A stretch of 64,000 nt of DNA, from contig JAVBXM010000008.1 of assembly GCA_030824585.1 (NCBI GenBank), positions 1 through 64,000 on the forward strand. Direction: 5' to 3'. The DNA is from Phaeospirillum sp. GTDB taxonomy: Bacteria > Pseudomonadota > Alphaproteobacteria > Rhodospirillales > Magnetospirillaceae. This document shows, one piece after another, positions 37,937 to 44,771 of the stretch. The notes beneath the pieces are model-generated. The model had not been told where the DNA came from. It saw only the letters and a list, made by a program, of their open reading frames with translations, and did not search any database. Within the stretch, counting starts at the first letter, position 1. Every line of letters starts with the position of its first letter. The translations under genes were made by a program, and so were the position numbers.

Positions 37937-38794
37937 TCACCACCAGCCGCTGAAGATGCTGCCGATCTTACCGGCAACCCAATCGACCGCTTTGGCAAGC
38001 GCCGTTCCGGCGACCTCGACGATCACGTCGAGAATCCCCTTTTCCGCATCCCTCTTTGCTTTTTTCGAACGGTATTCCTTCTGTACCTCGCGCAACACGC
38101 CGACCCGCTTTTCGGCAGGCAGGGCGTGAACGATGCCGTCCACCAGTTCCACCAGACCGTATTTCTCTGCGGCGGAAGCGGCCAGAACCTGACCGGGAGG
38201 CAGGCCGAAGAACCCCGCCACCACGCGGCATTTTTCCTCGATATTGGCCGCTTGGCGGGAGCCGGGTTGATGCGCCTTTTCGTCCCATTCCCGGAACGGT
38301 TCGATCTTGTCCACTTGGCTGAGGACCACGAAGAAGGGCTTGCCCACATCCAGATACGGCCTGACCAGCCGTTTGAAGAAATCCTGGTCCACGGCCAGGG
38401 CGCGATCATCGGCCTTGACGATCCACAGCACCAGATCGAGCTTGGGCAGCCATTGCCGATAGAGCGCGTCATATTCGGCGTCACGATCTTCGCTCTCACC
38501 CACGCCGGGAACGTCGAGCAGGGTCATGCCCCTGCCCACAAGGTTGAGCCTGACCTGTTGGGGCGTGCGGGTGCAGGCGGCAATGTCGCTGATCGGGCAT
38601 ATGTCCCTGCCGAACAGGGCATTGCACAGGCTGGACTTGCCCGCCCCGGTCTTGCCGAAGACCCCGACCATCGGTTCGTACTGGATGATGTCGTTGAGCC
38701 GCGACGATATTTGGGTCCGGTATTCCGCAGGGATGTCGATGCCCTGGCGAGCCAGGGCATCGAGGAAGGATTCCACATTGTTCACGTCGATCAT
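37937..38794 (-). CDS. YfjP/YeeP-like GTPase
   Basis: 285 residues from ATG 38794 (AGGAACG upstream). GTPase domain: G1 GKTGAGKSSL at about 47-56, G2 Thr in CTRTPQQV, G3 DVPGVGE, G4-like SQVDKIEP and a G5-like ASAAEKYG. The C-terminal 60 residues are helical with a hydrophobic end (AVDWVAGKIGSIFSGWW), perhaps a membrane-tethering helix. Such 50S ribosome-binding-type or Era-like GTPases are frequent in CP4-type prophage islands. No partner gene is evident; it stands alone between a nucleotidyltransferase pair and a phage remnant. Confidence 0.8.
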   Translation of the reverse strand: MIDVNNVESFLDALARQGIDIPAEYRTQISSRLNDIIQYEPMVGVFGKTGAGKSSLCNALFGRDICPISDIAACTRTPQQVRLNLVGRGMTLLDVPGVGESEDRDAEYDALYRQWLPKLDLVLWIVKADDRALAVDQDFFKRLVRPYLDVGKPFFVVLSQVDKIEPFREWDEKAHQPGSRQAANIEEKCRVVAGFFGLPPGQVLAASAAEKYGLVELVDGIVHALPAEKRVGVLREVQKEYRSKKAKRDAEKGILDVIVEVAGTALAKAVDWVAGKIGSIFSGWW

Positions 38795-39084
38795 GGTCGT
38801 TCCTGTCTTATGTGAGGGGGGAGTTCGCCCATTTCGGGCGAGGACAGAATCCCTCCTGTCATCATCGTTCCCTCCAAAAGTGAGACGCCCTGCATCCGTC
38901 AGGAAGGCAGGGCGTCGGTTGCTATCGGAGAGGTAATATGTGTCTGAAATTATTTGGAATATTTTGGAAATAACTACCGAACACATCCTAACGCCGACGG
39001 GCGCCAGTTGGAGATTTGATGTCGGCTTTGCGCCCTTGGCGGCTGCTCTGAGGGTTGGCGTCAGTCCCCGGCAGCGGACACTGC
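38795..39084. other. Intergenic region with a 10-bp stem-loop
   Basis: No gene seen. GACGCCCTGC (38884-38893) and GCAGGGCGTC (38907-38916) make a perfect stem. An AT-rich patch follows at 38935-38975 (GTGTCTGAAATTATTTGG), a likely promoter area for the reverse GTPase gene. Confidence 0.45.
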
Positions 39085-39107
39085 AATTTAATGCACTGTC
39101 ACCATAA
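39085..39107. repeat. Inverted repeat, left copy
   Basis: 23 bases containing TGCACTGTCACC. It matches the complement of 40590-40612 at 20 of 23 positions, with the 441-residue gene in between. Similar GGTGACAGTGCA motifs are, from memory, seen with REP-associated transposases. Confidence 0.65.
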
Positions 39108-39115
39108 TTTCCAAG

Positions 39116-39232
39116 GTGATCGCCCCGCCCGCGACTGGGCTGTACCCGGTCGGCGTGGCCATCACCGCCGCCGACAATGGCACCGCCATGGTGCGGGTGC
39201 GTTTGGACGGTGTGGCTACCGCTGCCGAGTAA
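39116..39232 (+). pseudogene. C-terminal remnant of a DUF2190-type phage capsid protein
   Basis: The last 38 codons (YPVGVAITAADNGTAMVRVR, LDGVATAAE, stop) look like the conserved end of DUF2190 phage decoration proteins. No start or upstream part is present, since the inverted repeat at 39085 cuts just before it. It overlaps the 3' end of the reverse gene at 39216 by 17 bases. Confidence 0.5.
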
Positions 39233-40541
39233 GCGACCCAGCTCCCCAATCGAAATCCAGATCAAAGACGAGATAGTCGTCATCCTCATCCGTTCCGCCG
39301 GTCTCGAAACGGGCTGCCTGGATCGTGTGCCCCCGGGTCAGCTCGTTATCGAACATATTCGGATGGTCTCCGAAGGCATGACGCTTGAATTCATCGAGCT
39401 GCAGACGCCCGGCCAGATACTCCTGGACCAACCGTGACGAAATTTTGATGGTCATCTGCCCTCCCCCCGTCGTAACAACCGTAGCAAGGTACCATCCACG
39501 TTTCTCGGGGCCAAAGGCGCCTTGACGGTGAAGGTCTCTGGCCTGGTACCCCTCAAACCGCGGCGGTGGCAACTGAGCGGCGAGGGCCGTCAGCCGTTCA
39601 TATTCGCCCGTCGGCACGCTCTCCCTCCGATCGAAGCAACTCACCTTCCAGAAGATGCGGGATTCAGGGACGAGCCACATCTGCCGCTCCCGGTACGGCG
39701 AAAACACGCAAACCACGTCGATGCTGCTGTGCTTGCGCAGCCAGTGGCGGATAATTTCTTCCCCGCCGACCTCCTGGCCGGCTGAACTGATGGGACGCAT
39801 TCGGCGCAGCAGGTCGCAGCCAGCATCCACCAGGAAAACGCATTTCAGCGTACCGGCTCCCGCATCTCGGACCTGGCTGGCCTTCTGCTTCAGTGCCTTG
39901 TAAATCGGGTTGTCTTCAAGATCGTATGCGACAGGCGGCATACGGCAGAAGACTCGAAAATGCGGGGATGGCGCGTCCCGACGGCTCACGACGACATCAG
40001 TCTTTCCCTCGACGATGCGGATGGACTCTGCGCCCGCCCCACCATTCGGTGCAAACCACCAATCAATGGCCTTCTGTACTGCCGGGGTCAGTTTGAAGCC
40101 CGGATCAACGCATCGCTCACGATGAAACCGTCGGTCCCAGTAACTTCGCTCCATGAACTCGAAGTACAGCCGCCGTCCAGCCCCCTTGCTCACCCGATCC
40201 GCATAATTCGCAATGATGTTTGCCGTCCGGTCCATGGCCTCCTTGCCGGAGAAGCTGTCATCGGACAGGGCGCGAACCTCGACAATAGCGGGGGCCGATG
40301 CAAAGAGGTTTTCCGAAAAGGCATCAGGGCGACGCGCAGTGCTGGACAGATCCGGTTCGACGGTCACATCGGCAACGCGCGAAACAGCCCAGAGCATTGC
40401 CAGTTCGGCCTCTGCACCGAGAGCTGCGTCGGTGTTCCTGTTCTCCAGACGCCCCAACAGGTCATGGACCTTGCGCGCATCAAGTGATGCGGACAGGTCG
40501 TCAAGCATGGATCGTAGTCGGCGTCGGGCAAAAATCGGCAT
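39216..40541 (-). CDS. Hypothetical protein with possible PD-(D/E)XK nuclease site
   Basis: 441 residues. Near the N-terminus: Glu44/Glu46 in LGAEAELAMLWAVS, Asp73 in RRPDAFS and Glu88 in PAIVEVRAL, spaced like E-(x)-D-(14)-ExK nucleases, although the lysine is Arg90. The rest has alpha/beta segments (KCVFLVDAGCDLLRRM, SSIDVVCVFSPYRERQMW) and no known domain. The gene is framed by 23-base inverted repeats and lies next to, and divergent from, the helicase-nuclease gene. It could be a defence or restriction-type protein. The acidic C-terminal end (GGTDEDDDYLVFDLDFDW) is unusual. Confidence 0.6.
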   Translation of the reverse strand: MPIFARRRLRSMLDDLSASLDARKVHDLLGRLENRNTDAALGAEAELAMLWAVSRVADVTVEPDLSSTARRPDAFSENLFASAPAIVEVRALSDDSFSGKEAMDRTANIIANYADRVSKGAGRRLYFEFMERSYWDRRFHRERCVDPGFKLTPAVQKAIDWWFAPNGGAGAESIRIVEGKTDVVVSRRDAPSPHFRVFCRMPPVAYDLEDNPIYKALKQKASQVRDAGAGTLKCVFLVDAGCDLLRRMRPISSAGQEVGGEEIIRHWLRKHSSIDVVCVFSPYRERQMWLVPESRIFWKVSCFDRRESVPTGEYERLTALAAQLPPPRFEGYQARDLHRQGAFGPEKRGWYLATVVTTGGGQMTIKISSRLVQEYLAGRLQLDEFKRHAFGDHPNMFDNELTRGHTIQAARFETGGTDEDDDYLVFDLDFDWGAGSLTRQR

Positions 40542-40589
40542 GCCGTGATGATGCCACAGTTTTCTGCACGCGGCACGCGCAGGCAGGGG

Positions 40590-40612
40590 TTACGGTGACA
40601 GTGCACTCAATT
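40590..40612. repeat. Inverted repeat, right copy
   Basis: TTACGGTGACAGTGCACTCA begins the copy; complement of 39085-39107 with three mismatches. Lies 48 bases upstream of the start of the 441-residue gene. Confidence 0.65.
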
Positions 40613-40876
40613 CAAAGTCTGCTTTACCGCTCCCGTCTCCGAAACCGGACTGTCCCCTCCCGGCCCACAGTTTCCGTTCCGCTTCGCGCCCATGTTAGAC
40701 ATTCGGTGAGACTCGACCGTTGCTTGATAGCGGACTGGCCGCTGCCGAATATGACCGCGATTGAGTGGAAAATGCTCTAGCGCTATTGAGAGTGTCGCGG
40801 CTTGCTTGTAGCATCAACGCGTGCGGCCGGGCGCATTGCGGCACATTGCATTGACTAAACACCGGGGGGGGGCATC
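40613..40876. other. Intergenic region before the helicase cluster
   Basis: 264 bases, no gene seen. It should hold the promoter of the helicase gene; a possible -35 TTGAGT at about 40763 is followed by no good -10. The 3' part is C/G-rich and ends in a G-run that may act as ribosome site for the TTG start at 40877. Confidence 0.4.
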
Positions 40877-43408
40877 TTGGACTTTGATGACATCGACTTC
40901 TCTGGAGAGGTCGCTCGACCGACCAACCCCATCGAAATTTTCGAAGCTCTGCCAAGGTTGCCGGACACGCCAAATGACCTATGGCGAGGCCAAGCGCGAG
41001 CGCTAGAGGAGTGGCATTCGGCGCGCGCTAAGCGCGACGTCCTGGTGTCTCTAAACACCGGTGCGGGAAAGACGCTCGTTGGATTGCTAATCGCACAAAG
41101 CCTGGTTCATGAGGGCATTGAGAACGTCGTTTATGCCTGCGCGACGATAGACTTGGTGGAGCAGACAAAGAGAGAAGCAGAGCGTATTGGGATCTCCTGC
41201 ACCACCCGTGTTCGACAAGGGTTTGACAATGACCTATTCGAGACCGGAAGGGCGTTCTGCATTACAACTTATCAGGCGCTATTTAATGGCCATAGTGCTA
41301 TTGTTAGTCGATATTTCCCTGGAGCGGTCATCCTGGATGACGCGCACGTTGCTGAGTCGGTTATGCGAAGTGCGTACACCTTGCGTCTCCAAGGTGAGCA
41401 GACTGCAGCACTTCAGAAGGCTATTGTAGAACTCTTTGAGCCCGACTTTGCGGCACTCGAAAAGCGGGGCGAATTTCAGGATGCCGTGGCTGGCCGGTAC
41501 GGCAAGATAGTCCTTGCCCCTGCGCGCTCAGTCCGAGAACGCAGCGCTCGACTGCGAGCTCTTCTCGAAGAACATGGTGTGCAAGACGGGGATTTGTCCT
41601 ATCCCTTCGCACACCTTCGGGACAAAATAGACAGGTGCGCGGTTCTTTTTGGCTACGGCTGTGTAGAAGTAACGCCACCATTCCTTCCCGCGCTGGCCCA
41701 TCCGATTTTTGAGCGGAAAATCAGGCGTATCTACCTCTCTGCGACTTTAAAATATAAGGCGGACTTGGCTCGAGCGTTTGGTCGGTTGCCTCAACATACG
41801 GTGGAGCCAGACAGTGACGCAGGTAATGGCGAGCGTTTAATATTGCAGTCGCGGTTGCTGGACGCTTCGAAGAAGGAAAAGAAGTTCGGCAAGGAGTTAA
41901 TTAAGCAACTGGCAACCACGCGGAAGGTGGTAGTGGCCGTTCCGACTTATACTGACGCAGAGGAATGGGCTGAAGTAGGAAATCCGCCAACTCCTGACCA
42001 ATTCTCGGCAGAGCTTGAGAAATTCCGCAAGGATCCAGCTGGTTCATTCATTCTCGTTAACCGCGTGGACGGCATCGATCTGCCCCACGACACCTGCCGC
42101 ATCATGATAGCAGAGGGGTTACCAAAGGGCGGTTCGCTCCTAGAGCGCTTCCAGTGGGAATTTTTGCGCATGCGGCACTTCCAAGCGGCACGCATAGCCA
42201 ATCGGGTCGTCCAGCTCTTTGGTCGCATCAACCGCGGTCGTAGCGACTTCGGTACGGTCTTAGTCAGCGGCGAAGAGTTTAATTCGTGGCTAGCGACCGA
42301 GCGAAATTTGGCGCTGCTTCCTGATCTCCTGCGCAAGCAGATCCAGCTTGGCGCAATAGTGCAGGAGCGGATGGAGATTAAGAATGACGCTAAAGTCACC
42401 GATATAGTCGATCGGGTAATTAACCGGGATAAGGGTTGGCTTGATCTGTACGCTCGCTTCTTCGGGCAGGTTAAAGTAGCTGAACGACATGTGGAGCGCA
42501 CGGAGATCGCGGAGAATGGTCTCGCAAATGCTGCGTTGGCCGAGGCGGAGTTCGCCCAATTGTGTTGGGACGGGGATTGGGGCGCGGCAAGGAACGTGTT
42601 TGAGGAAACTATTGAGAGTACTGTGCAGGCTGATGAGTACTTGGCGGGGTGGCACGAATTTTGGCTTGCGGCATGTCATGATCAAGAGGGGGACCCTGAA
42701 GGAGCTCTTGTCGCCTACCGTAAGGCCCGACATAGACTTGGTTCTAATTTGTATATACCGCGAGGAGGAATAGGAGGGCAGGATGAGAATGCCGTAGCTC
42801 TGACGCCTTTTGCGCAAGCTTTGGACAGAGTTGTTTCTCTTACCGCCCATAAGCAGTTTGAGAAGGTTTTCGAGAAACTGCGCGCTGCAATGACCCACTT
42901 GGATGGGGGTACGCCAGGCCAAATGGAGGCTGCTTACCGAGCTCTTGGCGAAGCTCTTGGCTTCATATCTACGCGTCCTGATAACGACGCCGGAACTGGT
43001 CCAGATGTACTTTGGGATTCCCCGGATAATCAATGTTGTCTTGCTATTGAGCTTAAAACGGATAAGAAAACACCCGCCCGGTACACAAAGGACGACATCG
43101 GGCAAGGGCACAACCACCTAGAATGGGTAGCCGCCAACTTTCCTGATAGGAAATGCTTGGGGCTCATTTACGTTGGGCCGGAGGGCGTATGCACCGAAGA
43201 GGCCAGCCCTTCGAAAATGATGTTTCAGGGGACGCCCAGCAACGCCGTTGTCGTCCGGGATCGCCTTTTTGCCTTGATTTCTGACCTCCGGAAACTGCTT
43301 CCGCTCGAGCGCCCCAATGCCATGAAGGAGGCTGCTTCACTAAACCAATGGTCTCTAGCTGCGCTCGTCAGCGAACTGGGCCCGCATGACCTAAAAAATG
43401 GCGCATGA
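40877..43408 (+). CDS. DEAD/DEAH-type helicase fused to a PD-(D/E)XK nuclease
   Basis: 843 residues from a TTG behind a G-run. SF2 helicase core: Q-like region LWRGQARALEEWHSARAKRD, motif I NTGAGKT at 60-66, Ia VVYACATIDLVEQT, motif II DDAH at 154-157, motif III LSAT, and motif VI in QLFGRINRGRSDFG near 445-458. After a helical middle comes a C-terminal nuclease site: Asp710 in GPDVLW and Glu725-x-Lys727 in CLAIELKTDKK, a PD-(D/E)XK pattern. Such fusions occur in restriction and anti-phage systems. Ends 96 bases before the metallopeptidase gene and 1.4 kb before the Hsp90-like gene, all in one direction. Confidence 0.85.
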   Translation: MDFDDIDFSGEVARPTNPIEIFEALPRLPDTPNDLWRGQARALEEWHSARAKRDVLVSLNTGAGKTLVGLLIAQSLVHEGIENVVYACATIDLVEQTKREAERIGISCTTRVRQGFDNDLFETGRAFCITTYQALFNGHSAIVSRYFPGAVILDDAHVAESVMRSAYTLRLQGEQTAALQKAIVELFEPDFAALEKRGEFQDAVAGRYGKIVLAPARSVRERSARLRALLEEHGVQDGDLSYPFAHLRDKIDRCAVLFGYGCVEVTPPFLPALAHPIFERKIRRIYLSATLKYKADLARAFGRLPQHTVEPDSDAGNGERLILQSRLLDASKKEKKFGKELIKQLATTRKVVVAVPTYTDAEEWAEVGNPPTPDQFSAELEKFRKDPAGSFILVNRVDGIDLPHDTCRIMIAEGLPKGGSLLERFQWEFLRMRHFQAARIANRVVQLFGRINRGRSDFGTVLVSGEEFNSWLATERNLALLPDLLRKQIQLGAIVQERMEIKNDAKVTDIVDRVINRDKGWLDLYARFFGQVKVAERHVERTEIAENGLANAALAEAEFAQLCWDGDWGAARNVFEETIESTVQADEYLAGWHEFWLAACHDQEGDPEGALVAYRKARHRLGSNLYIPRGGIGGQDENAVALTPFAQALDRVVSLTAHKQFEKVFEKLRAAMTHLDGGTPGQMEAAYRALGEALGFISTRPDNDAGTGPDVLWDSPDNQCCLAIELKTDKKTPARYTKDDIGQGHNHLEWVAANFPDRKCLGLIYVGPEGVCTEEASPSKMMFQGTPSNAVVVRDRLFALISDLRKLLPLERPNAMKEAASLNQWSLAALVSELGPHDLKNGA

Positions 43409-43504
43409 GACGCTCTGTATTCGGTTGGGAACCCCTGAGCGACACCACTCAGGGGCCTCCAGATGTTTGATCAAAGGGCCGGCGCGGCTCCAGGAATGCA
43501 TTAG

Positions 43505-44452
43505 ATGACCATTCTCCCGTCGATTTTCGCCGCCTTTCTCGAGCCGATTAAGCTCGTCTACGTGGGGGCATGTACAGACCTTGGCACTGATCCCACTGAG
43601 ATTGGGTTAGCAGTGGAGGATCTGTCCTTCAACAAGGGGGGGTACGAAGGCGAGTTTGCGGCTGTCGAACAACCACCGCAGGTGCGAATTACGTGGAACG
43701 GGCTCGCGAGCCTCTGGGCTTTCAGCCAGGCGGCTGCTCGAGTAGCGCGAGCGATGTTCGAGGCGCAGCGAGCTGCCGATCCAGAAGGACCTCCGCCCGA
43801 GTTGCCAATCGAAGGCGATCTGAAGATGGGTGTTGACATGTTTGAACTGTCAGTTCGTCTCGCTCGGCATCGTTTCGATTCTTGGGTTGATTGGGCGCCT
43901 AAGCCCGACGCCCTGGCAAAAAGTGGCGGAGACGCTGAAGGCAACCAGCTATTCCTCGGGGCGCTGGGTTGGATAATCCGCCATGAGCTCGCCCACCACG
44001 TACTCAGGCATCATGCGCGCCGATCGATTATTCCGGACGAAAATAAAGCACAGGAACTCGAAGCTGACGACCAGGCCACCCGCCAGATGAAAGGGAGCTA
44101 TAAGGCTGATCAAGGACGGGCATACGGCGTCAGGCCCTCTCCGAATGAGATGGAACTCGAACGCCGTGCTCTGGCGATGTTTGTCGGGATGATTTGGGTG
44201 GTGCAGTTCGAACTCGGACCGCATGGCGAGAGCGCAACGCACCCCGATTCTGCCCGACGACTGCGTGGATTAGTTGATAGTCTCGCCCTTTCTCCGGACA
44301 GCTTCGCGGCCGAGATCCTCTCATACCTCGTCAAGGTTCTGATCGACCCTGAAGGCGATTGGCCCGCGGACACAGAGGAAGCAACATCGGGCGACGCAGC
44401 GATTAACGCAATGGTCATGATAACCCGCCACATTAACGCGCAAACGTGGTGA
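43505..44452 (+). CDS. Metallopeptidase resembling U49/Lit
   Basis: 315 residues. The catalytic helix IIRHELAHHVLRHHARR has HELAH at 160-164; the third ligand is probably Glu184 or Glu186 in KAQELEADDQATRQM, spaced as in gluzincin-type HExxH proteases. The first 150 residues form an N-terminal domain with no known name; a hydrophobic segment lies at 226-238 (LAMFVGMIWVVQF). This plan resembles peptidase U49, whose known member Lit cleaves EF-Tu and blocks phage T4. The similarity is by motif order, so the family is tentative. Its place between the helicase-nuclease and the Hsp90-like ATPase suggests joint action. Confidence 0.7.
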   Translation: MTILPSIFAAFLEPIKLVYVGACTDLGTDPTEIGLAVEDLSFNKGGYEGEFAAVEQPPQVRITWNGLASLWAFSQAAARVARAMFEAQRAADPEGPPPELPIEGDLKMGVDMFELSVRLARHRFDSWVDWAPKPDALAKSGGDAEGNQLFLGALGWIIRHELAHHVLRHHARRSIIPDENKAQELEADDQATRQMKGSYKADQGRAYGVRPSPNEMELERRALAMFVGMIWVVQFELGPHGESATHPDSARRLRGLVDSLALSPDSFAAEILSYLVKVLIDPEGDWPADTEEATSGDAAINAMVMITRHINAQTW

Positions 44453-44771
44453 TGCAGCAGCAGTTGGATCAACGTTTTTTCGGAAGCGGTTCTTACCGAC
44501 TGGGAAACAGCCCCACGCCAGATCCGCGGGGTGATTGTGGATGGCACTGCGGGACGGCATTAACAATGCCACGCTGATTTTCTGTCAGTGAGAAGGCTAC
44601 TGACCTGCATTGGGAAAATTCCTCCAGTTTGAAGTAGAGTCCGGCCCCTCAGAGGACGGACGACATGAAGCGCAGCAGGTTTATCTAATTCAAAAGCGGA
44701 CCGCACATATTGCGTCGCCCCCGGCGACATGCGTCTATGTTCGTTCGTCGGACTGTGTAGAAGTAAGCACC
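44453..44771. other. Intergenic stretch before the Hsp90-like gene
   Basis: 319 bases. The Hsp90-like frame is open from 44610, but ATG 44772 is the better start. No other gene, repeat or terminator seen. A promoter for the last gene may be here, so the three genes are not necessarily one transcript. Confidence 0.4.
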
